Shown: in pieces, positions 7,166-16,916 of the stretch
Numbering within the stretch: position 1 is the stretch's first letter
Layout: each line of letters starts with the position of its first letter
DNA from: Paracoccaceae bacterium
GTDB taxonomy: Bacteria; Pseudomonadota; Alphaproteobacteria; Rhodobacterales; Rhodobacteraceae
Assembly: GCA_027351005.1 (NCBI GenBank)
Contig: DAIEJF010000206.1
Coordinates: 1 to 32,518 of the forward strand
DNA length: 32,518 nucleotides
Direction: 5' to 3'
Translations under genes and position numbers: made by a program
Notes under the pieces: generated by a model
The model's input: only the letters and a program-made list of their open reading frames with translations
Database searches by the model: none
What the model was told of the DNA's origin: nothing

Positions 7166-8167
7166 ATGGGGAAGATGGAAGCGCGCCAGGCGCCACATGA
7201 CCGCCTGGGGTCATACCTGTCGGCGGATATGGATGCGGTGAACGCCCTGATCCGTGAACGCATGGCCAGCGAACACGCCCCCCGCATCCCCGAGGTGACG
7301 GCGCATCTGATCGAGGCCGGCGGCAAGCGGCTGCGGCCCATGCTGGTGCTGGCCGCGGCCCGGCTCTGCGGCTATGGCGGGCCCTATCATGTGCATCTGG
7401 CGGCCACGGTGGAATTCATCCATACCGCCACGCTTCTGCACGATGATGTGGTGGACGAAAGCCGCCAACGCCGCGGGCGCCCGACGGCGAACCTTCTGTG
7501 GGACAACAAGTCCTCGGTCCTGGTGGGCGATTACCTCTTTGCCCGCAGCTTCCAGTTGATGGTCGAGCCCGGCAACATGCGCGTGCTGGACATCCTGGCC
7601 AACGCCTCGGCGACCATTGCCGAGGGCGAGGTGCTGCAACTGACGGCGGCACAGGATCTGCGCACCGACGAAGGCATCTATCTGAAGGTGGTGCGCGGCA
7701 AGACGGCCGCGCTGTTCTCGGCCGCGACCGAGGCGGGCGCGGTCATCGCCGGGGCCAGCCAGACCGAGGTTGAGGCGCTGCGCACCTACGGCGACGCGCT
7801 GGGCGTCGCCTTCCAGATCGTGGATGACGTGCTGGATTACGGCGGCACCAGCGCCGTGATCGGCAAGAACGTGGGCGACGATTTCCGCGAACGCAAGCTG
7901 ACGCTGCCGGTCATCAAGGCCGTCGCCGCGGCCGACGCGCCCGAGCGCGCCTTCTGGGTCAGGGTGATCGAGAAGGGCCAGCAGGCCGAGGGCGACCTGG
8001 AACAGGCGATGGCCCTGCTGGCCCGCCACGGCGCGCTGGAGGCGACCCGGGCCGAGGCGCTGTTCTGGGCAGCCAAGGCCAAGACCGCGCTGATGGCGCT
8101 GCCCGGGCACGAACTGCGCGAGATGCTGGCGGACCTGGCCGATTACGTCGTGGCCCGCGTCGCCTGA
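7166..8167 (+). CDS. ispB: Long-chain all-trans polyprenyl diphosphate synthase (ubiquinone side chain)
   Basis: Extends farnesyl or geranylgeranyl diphosphate with isopentenyl diphosphate to make the ubiquinone tail. It has 333 residues from the ATG at 7166; an earlier TTG at 7145 and an ATG at 7175 are alternatives. The first aspartate-rich motif is [17 protein letters not shown] and the second is [10 protein letters not shown]. The residue five positions before the first motif is a small Ala, as in long-chain synthases. In this group the tail is usually C45-C50, so solanesyl or decaprenyl product is expected; the exact length cannot be read. It is divergent from the DUF2007 gene by 50 bases and its end overlaps ispE (opposite strand) by 25 bases. 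Confidence 0.93.
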   Translation: MGKMEARQAPHDRLGSYLSADMDAVNALIRERMASEHAPRIPEVTAHLIEAGGKRLRPMLVLAAARLCGYGGPYHVHLAATVEFIHTATLLHDDVVDESRQRRGRPTANLLWDNKSSVLVGDYLFARSFQLMVEPGNMRVLDILANASATIAEGEVLQLTAAQDLRTDEGIYLKVVRGKTAALFSAATEAGAVIAGASQTEVEALRTYGDALGVAFQIVDDVLDYGGTSAVIGKNVGDDFRERKLTLPVIKAVAAADAPERAFWVRVIEKGQQAEGDLEQAMALLARHGALEATRAEALFWAAKAKTALMALPGHELREMLADLADYVVARVA

Positions 8168-9021
8168 TCCTGCAGGAAGGCCAGCCCGGCATCGGCCACC
8201 CACCAGCCGGGCGCCGCGATCCTGAGCGCGGCCGCGGCCTTCGCGGCCTCCGGCGCGGCAGCGAACAAGCCGAAGCAGGTGGCGCCCGATCCCGACATCC
8301 GCGCCAGAAGGCAGCCCCGCTGCGCCGCCAGTGCAGACAGCACCTGCCCGACCACGGGCACCAGCGTGCAGGCGGGCTTCTCCAGATCGTTGCGGCAGGT
8401 CCGCAGCCAGGCCGCCAGCGCCGCAGCATCGCCAAAGCTTGGAAGGACCGGCGGCAAGGGGGCGTTGTCGCGGCTGGCCAGCGCGGCAAAGACCGGCCCC
8501 GTGGGCACCGGCACGCCCGGGTTCACCAGCACCAGCCAGAGGGGCGGCAAGGGGGGCAGCGGCCCCAGCGCCTCGCCGATCCCGCGCATCCGCGCAGGCC
8601 GGGCCTGAAGGCAGACCGGCACATCCGCCCCCAGCGCCAGCACCGCCGTCACATCGGGCAGCGGCAGGCCCCAGAGCTGCGCCAGCATCCGAAGCGCCGC
8701 CGCCGCATCCGACGACCCGCCACCGATCCCTGCCGCCGCGGGCAGGTGCTTTTCCAACACGATCCGCGCGCCCCGCCCCGCGCCCAGCAGCGCCGCGGCG
8801 CGCAGGACCAGGTTGCCCGCGCCGGTCGGCACTCCGGCCGCCCGCGGCCCCGTCACGGCCAACGACAGCGCCGCATCCGGCATCGCGGTCAGCCGGTCGC
8901 CCACGTCGGCAAACACCACCAGACTGTCAAGCAGGTGATACCCGTCGTCGCGCCGCCCGGTGACATGCAGCGCCAGGTTCACCTTGGCGGGGGCGAACCC
9001 CTCAACCGCCGCCGGTTGCAC
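8143..9021 (-). CDS. ispE: 4-diphosphocytidyl-2-C-methyl-D-erythritol kinase
   Basis: Phosphorylates CDP-methylerythritol with ATP in the MEP pathway to isopentenyl diphosphate. It has 292 residues and a GHMP-kinase fold. Catalytic Lys13 is in [13 protein letters not shown] and Asp133 in GADVP; the ATP loop is [16 protein letters not shown] (93-108) and the third GHMP motif is [14 protein letters not shown]. The start is taken as GTG at 9021, inside the last 20 bases of the upstream TPR gene; no ATG is available before the conserved APAKVN block. Translation is probably coupled to the TPR gene. The 3' end overlaps the convergent polyprenyl synthase gene by 25 bases. Confidence 0.94.
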   Translation of the reverse strand: MQPAAVEGFAPAKVNLALHVTGRRDDGYHLLDSLVVFADVGDRLTAMPDAALSLAVTGPRAAGVPTGAGNLVLRAAALLGAGRGARIVLEKHLPAAAGIGGGSSDAAAALRMLAQLWGLPLPDVTAVLALGADVPVCLQARPARMRGIGEALGPLPPLPPLWLVLVNPGVPVPTGPVFAALASRDNAPLPPVLPSFGDAAALAAWLRTCRNDLEKPACTLVPVVGQVLSALAAQRGCLLARMSGSGATCFGLFAAAPEAAKAAAALRIAAPGWWVADAGLAFLQDQATRATT

Positions 9022-10720
9022 CGCTGTCCACCACCGCCTTCAGCGGCGGCGCGCCTTCTTCCTTCAGCACGGCGTCCAGCCCGATCTCCAGCTTGCGCCG
9101 GATGCGGGCCGCGTCCTTGGGGTCCGGGTTGTCGCCCAGCGCCCGGTGCCACTGGAACTCTGCCTCGAGCTTGCGGCCCACGGCCCAATAGACATCCCCC
9201 AGATGGTCCGTCACCACCGGGTCCAGCGGCATCAGTTGCGACGCATGTTCCGCCACCGGAAGCGCCTTGTCATATTGCCCGGTGCGATAGAGAACCCAGG
9301 CCAGGCTGTCGATGATGTAGCCGTCATCCGGCCGCGCCAGGGCGGCTCGCTTGATCATGTCCATCGCCTCGGGCAGGTTCTCGTTCCGTTCGACCATCGC
9401 ATAGCCCAGGTAGTTCAGCACCTCGGGCTGGTCAGGCTTGAGCCCCAGCGAGGTGCGGAAATCGGCCTCGGCCTTGTCCCAGGCGCCGATCCGTTCCTGG
9501 CAGATGCCGCGGACATAGAACAGCGACCAGTCATCCGGTTTCGGCGTGCCCAGCAACGCCACGGCCGCGTCATAGACCGGCACCGCCTCGCCATAGCGTT
9601 CCTGCCGCCGAAGCAGGTCGCCCAGGCCCAACTGCGCGTCGATCATCTCGGGATGCGCGGCCACCACCTGCTTCATCGCATCGATCCCGGCATCGACCTT
9701 TCCGGCGGCGTACATCGCCTGCGCCCGGCCGATCTGCGCCGCAGCATAGGCGGGATCATCGCGCGAGACCTGTTCGTAAGCTGCAATCGCCAGCGCGTGT
9801 TGCCCCTGCGCTTCCAGCAGCCCGCCCGACAGCATGATCGCATCGGCGTTGGTGGGTCGCAGGTATTGCGCGATCCGGGCATAGACCAGGGTGAAACTGT
9901 CGGCGGCCTCGCCGCGCAGGGCCGCGGCGACCGAATAGAACACCTCGGACAGCCCGTCGCGCGCATCGTGGATGGCATCGAACGGCAGCGTCTGCCCCGC
10001 CTTCAACCGCTGGCGAAGCGGGTCGATGGCCGGATCGGCCGCCGGGCCGAAGGCTGTGTTCAGCAGCGTCAGCGCCTCGGGATTGCGGTCGAGCTGGCTC
10101 AGCACCTCGGCGTAGGCGATGGTGCCGCGCCGCGCGAGTTGCAGCTTGGGCCCGCCGCCATCGCCGGAAAAGATCTTCTGCGCGCCCTCGAAATCGCCGA
10201 CCGAGGCCATGGCCAGTGCCTTGTGATAGGCGGCAAACCCGCTGAGACCCGGCGCGGTGCCCAGTTTGTCGAAGGCGGCCAGCGCCTCCTGCATCTTGCC
10301 TTCGCCCACCAGCGCCCAGCCGGTGACCAGCCCGTCCACCAGCGGGCCCACCCCGTGCCCGCCGCCGATGGCGGCCAGCGCATCGGCATAGGCCCCGCGC
10401 TGAAGCATATCGGCCAGCAGGATCAGGTCCGAGGTCTGGCTTTTGGCATCGCGGGCGGCAAGCGACTGCGCCAGCGGGACGGCCGCGGCGACATCGCCCA
10501 GCGCCACGTCGGAAATCTCGGCCCCTTCCATCAGCGCCGCGTTGCCCGCGTCATGCGCCAGGGCCTGTTTGTAGTAGTCCGAGGCCGCCGCGTAATCCGA
10601 CCGCTGGCTGGCCGCCTGCGCCGCCAGATAGGGTCCGGCAACCCCATCGGCCAACGCCGACGATCCGGCAAGAACGGTGGCCAGTGCGGTGGCCAGGCGA
10701 AGGGAACGAAGGACGGTCAC
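9002..10720 (-). CDS. Exported TPR-repeat protein
   Basis: A 572-residue protein with a clear signal peptide ([19 protein letters not shown], likely cut after Ala24 in ALA-DG), followed almost entirely by tetratricopeptide repeats. The best copies are in the second half, for example [40 protein letters not shown] and [20 protein letters not shown]. Such repeats form protein-binding superhelices; the C-terminal repeats resemble the widespread group found upstream of ispE in alphaproteobacteria. The start is GTG at 10720 with a GAGG element 10 bases before it. No enzymatic motif is visible. It overlaps ispE by 20 bases. A periplasmic scaffold role is inference. Confidence 0.9.
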   Translation of the reverse strand: MTVLRSLRLATALATVLAGSSALADGVAGPYLAAQAASQRSDYAAASDYYKQALAHDAGNAALMEGAEISDVALGDVAAAVPLAQSLAARDAKSQTSDLILLADMLQRGAYADALAAIGGGHGVGPLVDGLVTGWALVGEGKMQEALAAFDKLGTAPGLSGFAAYHKALAMASVGDFEGAQKIFSGDGGGPKLQLARRGTIAYAEVLSQLDRNPEALTLLNTAFGPAADPAIDPLRQRLKAGQTLPFDAIHDARDGLSEVFYSVAAALRGEAADSFTLVYARIAQYLRPTNADAIMLSGGLLEAQGQHALAIAAYEQVSRDDPAYAAAQIGRAQAMYAAGKVDAGIDAMKQVVAAHPEMIDAQLGLGDLLRRQERYGEAVPVYDAAVALLGTPKPDDWSLFYVRGICQERIGAWDKAEADFRTSLGLKPDQPEVLNYLGYAMVERNENLPEAMDMIKRAALARPDDGYIIDSLAWVLYRTGQYDKALPVAEHASQLMPLDPVVTDHLGDVYWAVGRKLEAEFQWHRALGDNPDPKDAARIRRKLEIGLDAVLKEEGAPPLKAVVDSGATGGG

Positions 10721-10831
10721 GGGGGGATGCCTCGGCGCAAGGGGTTTGCACCAAGGCTAAAGCGGCAATGCGTCAGACGCAATCGGCGCGCCTCTCCGCA
10801 CCCCTGCGGCAATCCGCCGATCACGCGATTT

Positions 10832-12481
10832 TCACATGTTGGGATAGTTCGGGCCGTCCCCACCCTGCGGCGTGGTCCAGACGATGTTCTGGCTGGGGTC
10901 CTTGATATCGCAGGTCTTGCAGTGGACGCAGTTCTGGAAGTTGATCTGGAACCGCGGCGCGCCCTGTTCCTGGCCCACCACCTCGTAGACCCCCGCCGGG
11001 CAGTAACGCTGCGCGGGCTCGTCATACTTGGCCAGGTTCACCGCGATCGGAACCGATTCGTCCTTCAGCCGCAGATGCGGCGGCTGGCTCTCCTCGTGGT
11101 TGGTGAAGCTGAAGGCAACGTTGGTCAGCCGGTCGAAGCTCAGGACGCCGTCGGGCTTGGGATAATCGATGGGCCTGAAGTCCTTGGCCAGCCCGGTGGC
11201 GGCGGCATCGGTCTTGCCGTGCTTGAGCGTGCCGAACAGGCTGACGCCGAAAAGGTTGTTCGTCCACATGTCGAGCCCGCCGAAGGCGAGGCTTGCGGCA
11301 AGGCCCCACTTCGACCACATCGGCTTCACGTTGCGCACCTTCCTCAGGTCGCGCCCGATCGGGCCGCCCCGAAGTTCGGCCTCGTAATCCGCCAGTTCGT
11401 CACCCTGCCGCCCGGCCTGGATCGCGGCATGGGCCGCCTCGGCCGCGGCCTTGCCCGACAGCATGGCGTTATGGTTGCCCTTGATGCGCGGCACGTTCAC
11501 AAGGCCCGCCGAACAGCCCAGGATCGCCACGCCCGGCGCCACCACCTTGGGGATCGACTGCCAGCCCCCTTCCGAGATGGCCCGCGCACCATAGGCCACG
11601 CGCTTGCCCCCCTTCAGCAGTTCGGCCACCATCGGATGATGCTTGAACCGCTGGAATTCCATATAAGGGTAAAGGTGGGGGTTCTGGTAGTTCAGGTGAA
11701 CCACGAAGCCCACATAGACCTGATTGTTTTCAAGGTGATAGATGAAGCTGCCGCCGCCCGCATTGCTGCCCAGCGGCCAGCCCATCGTATGCGTCACGCG
11801 GCCTTCGTGGTGCTTGGCGGGGTCGATCTCCCAGATTTCCTTCATGCCGATGCCGAACTTCTGCGGGCAGTGCCCGGCCGACAGATCGAACTTCGCCATG
11901 ACCTGCTTGGTCAATGAGCCGCGCACGCCTTCGGCAAGGAAAACATATTTCCCGCGCAACTCCATCCCCGGCTCGTAGCCCGGACCGGGGGTGCCGTCGG
12001 CCTCCTTGCCGAATTCGCCTGCCACGACGCCCGCCACCCGGTCGCCATCCCACACGATCTCGCTGCAGGACATGCCGGGGAAGATCTCGACCCCAAGCGC
12101 CTCGGCCTGCGTGGCCATCCAGCGGCAGACATTGGCCATCGAGACGATGTAGTTGCCGTGGTTCGACATCAGGGGCGGCATCGGCCAGTTCGGGATGCGC
12201 ATCTGCCCGGCTTCGCCCAGGATGTAGAAATTGTCCTCGACCACCTCGGTCCGGATCGGGGCGCCCTTTTCCTTCCAGTCCGGGATCAGCGCGTTCAGTC
12301 CCACCGGGTCCAGCACCGCGCCCGACAGGATGTGAGCTCCGACCTCGGAGCCCTTCTCCAGAACCACGACCGACAGATCGGCATCCAGCTGCTTCAGCCG
12401 GATCGCGGCCGACAGGCCCGCAGGCCCCGCGCCGACGATCACCACGTCATACTCCATCGATTCCCGGACGATCTCGGTCAT
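10832..12481 (-). CDS. Electron transfer flavoprotein-ubiquinone oxidoreductase
   Basis: Passes electrons from reduced ETF, fed by acyl-CoA and other dehydrogenases, to ubiquinone at the membrane. It has 549 residues from the ATG at 12481, preceded by GGGAGAG; the longer reading to 12535 is rejected because it adds sequence before the conserved start. The FAD loop is [18 protein letters not shown] near the N-terminus. The C-terminal 4Fe-4S cluster is held by Cys494 (YCPAGVYEV) and by Cys518, Cys521 and Cys524 ([13 protein letters not shown]). The quinone-binding region with [16 protein letters not shown] is present. The ETF subunit genes are not in the window. The gene has its own candidate promoter and a hairpin in its leader. 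Confidence 0.96.
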   Translation of the reverse strand: MTEIVRESMEYDVVIVGAGPAGLSAAIRLKQLDADLSVVVLEKGSEVGAHILSGAVLDPVGLNALIPDWKEKGAPIRTEVVEDNFYILGEAGQMRIPNWPMPPLMSNHGNYIVSMANVCRWMATQAEALGVEIFPGMSCSEIVWDGDRVAGVVAGEFGKEADGTPGPGYEPGMELRGKYVFLAEGVRGSLTKQVMAKFDLSAGHCPQKFGIGMKEIWEIDPAKHHEGRVTHTMGWPLGSNAGGGSFIYHLENNQVYVGFVVHLNYQNPHLYPYMEFQRFKHHPMVAELLKGGKRVAYGARAISEGGWQSIPKVVAPGVAILGCSAGLVNVPRIKGNHNAMLSGKAAAEAAHAAIQAGRQGDELADYEAELRGGPIGRDLRKVRNVKPMWSKWGLAASLAFGGLDMWTNNLFGVSLFGTLKHGKTDAAATGLAKDFRPIDYPKPDGVLSFDRLTNVAFSFTNHEESQPPHLRLKDESVPIAVNLAKYDEPAQRYCPAGVYEVVGQEQGAPRFQINFQNCVHCKTCDIKDPSQNIVWTTPQGGDGPNYPNM

Positions 12482-12492
12482 GTGTCTCTCCC

Positions 12493-12518
12493 GGCCGGGG
12501 TGGGGCCAAGGCCCGGCC
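12493..12518 (-). repeat. G/C hairpin in the ETF-QO leader
   Basis: GGCCGGG (12493-12499) and CCCGGCC (12512-12518) form a perfect 7-bp stem directly upstream of the ribosome-binding site of the ETF-QO gene. An alternative stem GGGCC-AA-GGCCC is nested in it. It would be transcribed in the leader; whether it affects translation is unknown. Confidence 0.45.
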
Positions 12519-12539
12519 ACTGCTATCTGCGTCACCGGA

Positions 12540-12569
12540 GCGTTAGCTTGCCTGCGCCCCGGGGGTCAA
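12540..12569 (-). promoter_or_regulatory. Candidate promoter of the ETF-QO gene
   Basis: Minus strand: TTGACC (12569-12564), 18 bases, TAACGC (12545-12540). The extended -10 GCTAACGC resembles the alphaproteobacterial GCTANAWC element. Initiation near 12533 would leave a leader of about 50 bases containing the hairpin at 12493-12518. The remaining 12570-12751 before greA holds no gene; a C5/G5 hairpin at 12709-12722 lies close to the greA start. Confidence 0.45.
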
Positions 12570-12751
12570 TCTTTACGCGGCATCACATGTCGCATTTGCA
12601 GCATCGGCAGCGGTTTTCCGACCGCGCTGCCGCCCGCCCGCTGCCCCCTTGCAATCCGCGCCCTGCTGGGGTCAGGTGCGGATGTGGACGGAAGGATGGC
12701 GCCGGGCTCCCCCAAGCGGGGGGCCGGGCACCTGTCATGAATCAGGGACCG

Positions 12752-13222
12752 ATGGAAAAGATTCCGATGACCCGGGCGGGCTTCACCGCGCTCGACGAAG
12801 AACTGAAAAGCCTCAAGTCGGTGGAACGCCCCGCCGTGATCCGCGCCATCGCCGAGGCGCGCGAGCATGGCGACCTGTCCGAGAACGCGGAATACCACGC
12901 CGCCCGCGAAAAGCAGAGCTTCATCGAGGGTCGCATCACCCAGCTTGAGGCCATGCTCTCGCTGGCCGACGTGATCGATACCGCCAAGCTGTCCGGCCCG
13001 ATCAAGTTCGGCGCCACCGTGACGCTGGTGGACGAAGACTCTGACGAGGAAAAGACCTACCAGATCGTTGGCGAGGCCGAGGCCGACATCGAGCGCGGCC
13101 TGCTGAACATCAAGTCGCCCCTCGCCCGTGCCCTGATCGGCAAGGACGAAGGCGACAGCGTCGACGTCAAGACCCCGGGCGGCGAACGCACCTACGAGGT
13201 TCTGAGCATCCGCTACGTCTGA
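12752..13222 (+). CDS. greA: Transcription elongation factor GreA
   Basis: Rescues backtracked RNA polymerase by stimulating transcript cleavage through the secondary channel. The 156 residues match the family when started at the ATG at 12752 ([10 protein letters not shown]), which has AGGGA just before it; the in-frame ATG at 12737 would add MNQGP. The N-terminal coiled coil carries the acidic tip in [18 protein letters not shown], and the C-terminal FKBP-like domain includes [20 protein letters not shown] and [18 protein letters not shown]. The next gene begins 14 bases after the stop, so the two probably share a transcript. Confidence 0.95.
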   Translation: MEKIPMTRAGFTALDEELKSLKSVERPAVIRAIAEAREHGDLSENAEYHAAREKQSFIEGRITQLEAMLSLADVIDTAKLSGPIKFGATVTLVDEDSDEEKTYQIVGEAEADIERGLLNIKSPLARALIGKDEGDSVDVKTPGGERTYEVLSIRYV

Positions 13223-13236
13223 CCGAGGCCCCCGCC

Positions 13237-14256
13237 GTGACCGACGTGCCCCCGGACCACCGCCGCCAAACCGCCGAGCCCCGCCCCGCGGCTGCCGACC
13301 GGATCGGCGTTGCCCTCAGCCTTGTCTGGCTGGTGGGGGTCGGCGGCTATCTGTTGTGGGGGGGCGATGGCGCCACGACGCTCGGGTCCGGCGTGATGAC
13401 CTTTCTTGCCGTCTTCCTGCCGCTTGCACTGATCTGGGGCGCCGTGACCACCGCGCGGACCCTGCAGGCGCTGCGGGCCGAAACCGCGCGGCTGCACGAC
13501 AGCGTCGAGGCGATCCGCCGCGAGGCGCTGCGCCCGGCAGCGAACCCGCCCGGCATCGACCCCGCCGTCGAACAGAAGCTGACCGAGATTGCCGCCGCCA
13601 CCGCGCGTCAGGCCGAGGCGACGCTGGCCGTGTTTGCCTCGCGGCGCGATCTTGCCGAGACATTGCCAAAGCCCGAACCCACACCTGCGCCCGCGCCGAA
13701 ACCCGCCGTCGCCGCGCGCGCAAGGCCGCGCCCCCCGGAAGACGAGCCCGCCCTTGCCCTTGGCGCCCCCGAGGACGACCGCCCCCCGATTTCCATCGGC
13801 GACTTCATCCGCGCCATGAACTTCCCCGACAGCGCCGAAGACCGAGACGGCTTCCGCGCGCTGCGGGCCGCGCTGGAAGATCGCACGGTCACCCGCCTTG
13901 TGCGCGCCGCGCAGGATGTCCTGACGCTGCTGGCGCAAGACGGGATCTTCATGGACGACCTGCGCCCCGAGCGGGCGCGCCCCGAACTGTGGCGCCGTTT
14001 CGCCCAGGGCGAGCGCGGCCGCGCCATCTCGGGCCTCGGCGGGGTGCGCGACCGTTCCAGCCTGGCGCTGACCTCGGGGCGGATGCGCAGCGACCCGGTG
14101 TTCCGCGACGCCGCCCATCACTTCCTGCGGCAGTTCGACAAGACCTTTCAGGACTTCGAGAAGAACGCCTCGGATGCCGAGGTCGCAGAACTGGCCGAAA
14201 CCCGCACCGCGCGGGCCTTCATGCTGTTCGGCCGGGTGACGGGGATCTTCGACTGA
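13237..14256 (+). CDS. Uncharacterised two-TM protein with coiled coil and conserved C-terminal domain
   Basis: I do not recognise a named family. The 339-residue product (GTG start at 13237 with GAGG upstream) has two hydrophobic helices at about residues 24-42 and 51-69, then a coiled coil (TLQALRAETARLHDSVEAIRR and following), a Pro/Ala-rich linker at about 145-175, and a C-terminal soluble region from about 185 beginning ISIGDFIRAMNFPDSAEDRDGF and ending FMLFGRVTGIFD. The layout suggests an inner-membrane hairpin holding a cytoplasmic domain on a stalk. It follows greA by 14 bases. It converges on matB with a hairpin between them. Confidence 0.8.
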   Translation: MTDVPPDHRRQTAEPRPAAADRIGVALSLVWLVGVGGYLLWGGDGATTLGSGVMTFLAVFLPLALIWGAVTTARTLQALRAETARLHDSVEAIRREALRPAANPPGIDPAVEQKLTEIAAATARQAEATLAVFASRRDLAETLPKPEPTPAPAPKPAVAARARPRPPEDEPALALGAPEDDRPPISIGDFIRAMNFPDSAEDRDGFRALRAALEDRTVTRLVRAAQDVLTLLAQDGIFMDDLRPERARPELWRRFAQGERGRAISGLGGVRDRSSLALTSGRMRSDPVFRDAAHHFLRQFDKTFQDFEKNASDAEVAELAETRTARAFMLFGRVTGIFD

Positions 14257-14266
14257 GGAAAACCGC

Positions 14267-14283
14267 GGCCCTGTCGCAGGGCC
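14267..14283. terminator. Bidirectional hairpin between the two-TM gene and matB
   Basis: GGCCCTG-TCG-CAGGGCC is a perfect 7-bp stem in the 42-base space between the convergent stops. It lacks a T-run, but position and symmetry fit a shared terminator. Confidence 0.55.
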
Positions 14284-14298
14284 ACCGCACCCGCCCCA

Positions 14299-15813
14299 TT
14301 ACCCCGCAAACCGCCCCTTGAACTGCTCGCGCAGCAGGTTCTTCTGCACCTTGCCCATCGTCTTGCGCGGCAGGTCGTCCACCACGGCCAGGCCCTTGGG
14401 CTGCTTGAACTTCGCCAGCCGCCCCGCCAGCGCCGCCTGCACCGCCGCGGGATCCAGAACGGCTCCCTTCTGCGCCACCAGCACACCAAAGACCGCCTCG
14501 CCGAAATCCGGGTGCGGCACGCCGATCACCGCGGATTCCAGCACCCCCGGCTGTTCATCCAGCAGCAGTTCCACCTCTTTCGGGTAGACGTTGTAGCCGC
14601 CGGTGATGATCAGATCCTTGGCCCGCCCGACGATGCTGACATAGCCATCCGCATCCACCACGCCGATGTCACCGGTGATGAAGAAGCCATCCTCGCGCAG
14701 TTCCTCGCGCGTCTTTTCGGGCATCTGCCAGTAGCCCTTGAAGACGTTCGGGCCGCGCACCTCGATCATCCCGGCCTCGCCCTGCGGAAGGGTCGCGCCG
14801 GTGGCGGGATCGGTGATCTTCAGTTCCACCCCCGGCAGCGGAAAGCCCACCGTGCCCGCCCGCCGTTCGCCCGCATAGGGGTTCGAGGTGTTCATGTTCG
14901 TCTCGGTCATCCCATAGCGTTCCAGGATCCGGTGCCCCGTACGCGCCTCGAACGCCACATGCGTCTCGGCCAGCAGCGGCGCCGAGCCCGAGGTGAACAG
15001 CCGCATGTGCGCCACCAGCGCGCGGTCGAACCGCGGATCGTCCAGCAGACGCGTGTAGAAGGTCGGCACCCCCATCATGCTTGTCGCCTGCGGCAGCCAG
15101 CGGATCACCTGATCGCGGTCGAACCCCGGCAGGAAGATCATTGCCCCCCCGGTCAGCAGGCTGACATTCGAGGCGACGAAAAGCCCGTGGGTGTGGAAGA
15201 TCGGCAGTGCATGCAGCAGCACGTCATCGGCGGTGAAACGCCATTCGCGCGCCAGCACCTCGGCGTTCGACAAGAGGTTCGCATGGGTCAGCATCGCCCC
15301 CTTCGACCGGCCCGTGGTCCCCGAGGTATAAAGGAAGGCCGCCAGATCCTCGGGCCCGCGCGCCACCGCCGCAAAGGCCGCAGGCTGCGCGGCTGCCGCC
15401 TCGGCCAGGCTGCCGGTGCCATCGGCGTTCAGCGTCATCAGCCGCGCCCCCGCCGCCTCGGCCACCGGGGCCAGCGTTGCGGCCTTGGCCGCGTCGCACA
15501 GGAACAGGCGCGGGGTCGCGTTGCCCAGGAAATAGCTGACCTCTTCGGCGGTGTAGGCCGTGTTCAGCGGCAGGAAGATCCCCCCCGCGGCAACCGTCGC
15601 GGCATAGACGGCCAGCGCCTCGGCCGATTTCGCCACCTGCACCGCCACCCGGTCACCGGGGCGAAGGCCCGCCGCCACCAGCGCATGCGCCATCCGCGCC
15701 GCCAGCGCGGCGAAGGCGCCGCCCGTCATCTCCTGCCCGTCGGGCAGGATCAGGAACCGCCGGGCACTGCCGGTCAGCGGCGCGAACAGCGCATCATGAA
15801 GCACATTGGCCAT
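14299..15813 (-). CDS. matB: Malonyl-CoA synthetase (AMP-forming)
   Basis: Activates malonate to malonyl-CoA using ATP. The 504 residues from the ATG at 15813 (GAGGGAGA upstream) align closely over their whole length with Rhodopseudomonas palustris MatB as I recall it. Key motifs are YTSGTTGRSKGAM (P-loop), ALPIFHTHGLFVASNV, MRLFTSGSAPLLA, ERYGMTETNMNTSNPY, the hinge GRAKDLIITGGYNVYPKEVE and the catalytic Lys488 in RKTMGKVQKNLLRE. The SGSAPL and TETNMN blocks separate MatB from generic acyl-CoA ligases. The lysine context is one known in R. palustris to be acetylated by Pat. No malonyl-CoA decarboxylase or malonate transporter is adjacent. It is divergent from the S49 peptidase gene. Confidence 0.94.
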   Translation of the reverse strand: MANVLHDALFAPLTGSARRFLILPDGQEMTGGAFAALAARMAHALVAAGLRPGDRVAVQVAKSAEALAVYAATVAAGGIFLPLNTAYTAEEVSYFLGNATPRLFLCDAAKAATLAPVAEAAGARLMTLNADGTGSLAEAAAAQPAAFAAVARGPEDLAAFLYTSGTTGRSKGAMLTHANLLSNAEVLAREWRFTADDVLLHALPIFHTHGLFVASNVSLLTGGAMIFLPGFDRDQVIRWLPQATSMMGVPTFYTRLLDDPRFDRALVAHMRLFTSGSAPLLAETHVAFEARTGHRILERYGMTETNMNTSNPYAGERRAGTVGFPLPGVELKITDPATGATLPQGEAGMIEVRGPNVFKGYWQMPEKTREELREDGFFITGDIGVVDADGYVSIVGRAKDLIITGGYNVYPKEVELLLDEQPGVLESAVIGVPHPDFGEAVFGVLVAQKGAVLDPAAVQAALAGRLAKFKQPKGLAVVDDLPRKTMGKVQKNLLREQFKGRFAG

Positions 15814-15936
15814 CTGGTTCTCCCTCACGCTCCGGTGCCCTTCTGGCATGGCCTCCGGCGGGGCTCAAGCCGCAGGCGCGGGTGTTTCGCAGCCCGGCCG
15901 CGCTCGGGGCGCTTGTTCCGCACCCGGGGGCGCTCT

Positions 15937-16737
15937 ATGTCGGTCAGCATGAAAGTTCCGTTCCTCAGCCGCCCGCCCAGCGTCGCCGTGATCCGCCTGC
16001 AGGGGATGATCACCGCCGGTCGCGGGCTGAACGATGCCAGCCTTGCCCCGGTGATCGAACGCGCCTTCCGCAAGGGTCGCCCCCGGGCGGTCGCGCTGGC
16101 CATCAACTCGCCCGGCGGCTCGCCGGTGCAAAGCGCGCTGATCGCCGCGCGCATCCGCCGACTGGCGGACGAGAAGAAGATCGAGGTGCATGCCTTCGTC
16201 GAGGATCTGGCGGCCTCGGGCGGCTACTGGCTGGCGACCGCAGCCGACCGGATCTGGGTCGACGAAAGCTCGGTGGTGGGGTCGATTGGCGTCATCTCGG
16301 CCGGCTTCGGCTTCCCGGAACTGATCGCCCGCTACGGGATCGAGCGGCGGGTGTATACCGCAGGCACCGCGAAAAGCTTCATGGACCCGTTCCAGCCGGA
16401 AAAGCCAGAGGATGTGGCCCGCCTCAAGGCGCTGCAAGAGCCGATCCATGCCGCCTTCATCGCCCAGGTGAAGGCGCGGCGCGGCGCGCGGCTGGCCCCG
16501 CGCGACCTTTACACGGGCGAGGTCTGGGTGGGTCGACAGGCGATCGAGGTCGGGCTGGCCGACGGCGTGGCGCATTTGGTGCCGAAGCTTCAGGAGATCT
16601 TCGGCGACAAGGTGCGGATACAGACCCATGCGCCGCGCCGCGGCCTTCTGCGCCGGTTCGGCGGTGCGATGGCCGCCGATGCGCTGGCCGGGGTCGAGGA
16701 ACGCGCGGCCTTCGCGCGCTTCGGGATCCTGCCGTGA
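15937..16737 (+). CDS. S49-family serine peptidase (SppA/SohB type)
   Basis: A 266-residue peptidase with a single S49 domain. The nucleophile is Ser94 in LAASGGYWLA, and the general base is Lys146 in YTAGTAKSFMDPF; the 52-residue spacing equals that of Bacillus SppA. The oxyanion strip NSPGGSPVQSALI and SSVVGSIGVISAGFG are present. No signal peptide or TM segment is evident from the ATG at 15937 (alternative ATG at 15949), so it is probably cytoplasmic or peripheral, whereas classical SppA/SohB have an N-terminal membrane anchor. Its stop overlaps the start of the next gene by 4 bases, and that gene encodes a membrane protein, which may supply the anchor; that is inference. Confidence 0.9.
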   Translation: MSVSMKVPFLSRPPSVAVIRLQGMITAGRGLNDASLAPVIERAFRKGRPRAVALAINSPGGSPVQSALIAARIRRLADEKKIEVHAFVEDLAASGGYWLATAADRIWVDESSVVGSIGVISAGFGFPELIARYGIERRVYTAGTAKSFMDPFQPEKPEDVARLKALQEPIHAAFIAQVKARRGARLAPRDLYTGEVWVGRQAIEVGLADGVAHLVPKLQEIFGDKVRIQTHAPRRGLLRRFGGAMAADALAGVEERAAFARFGILP

Positions 16738-16907
16738 TCAAGGCCGCGCTGCTGGGTCTGATCGCGCTTCTGGTGCTGGCCATGTTCGGTCGGCTGCGCG
16801 TCGGCGGGCCCAAGGGCGCGCGCAAGGGCGCCCGCAAATGCCCCGGCTGCGGGCGCTACCGCATCGGCCCGGGCCCCTGCCCCTGCGGCCACGGCAAACC
16901 GCGATAG
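16734..16907 (+). CDS. 57-residue membrane protein with zinc-ribbon-like Cys cluster
   Basis: Starts at GTG 16734, overlapping the peptidase stop (GTGA), and ends 9 bases before the next ATG. Residues 4-18 form one hydrophobic helix (AALLGLIALLVLAMF), followed by a basic stretch and four cysteines in CPGCGRY (Cys36, Cys39) and CPCGHG (Cys49, Cys51), a pattern suited to binding one zinc ion. I do not recognise a named family. The reading frame and tight spacing between two solid genes support it as a real gene. It could be a membrane adaptor for the peptidase or for the reductase downstream; there is no direct evidence. Confidence 0.75.
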   Translation: MIKAALLGLIALLVLAMFGRLRVGGPKGARKGARKCPGCGRYRIGPGPCPCGHGKPR

Positions 16908-16916
16908 GAGACCGCC

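Noticed and set aside
8960-11917. Plus-strand frame of 985 residues
   Set aside because: It is antisense to the TPR and ETF-QO genes and has the Arg/His/Gly-rich composition typical of G/C-driven spurious frames.
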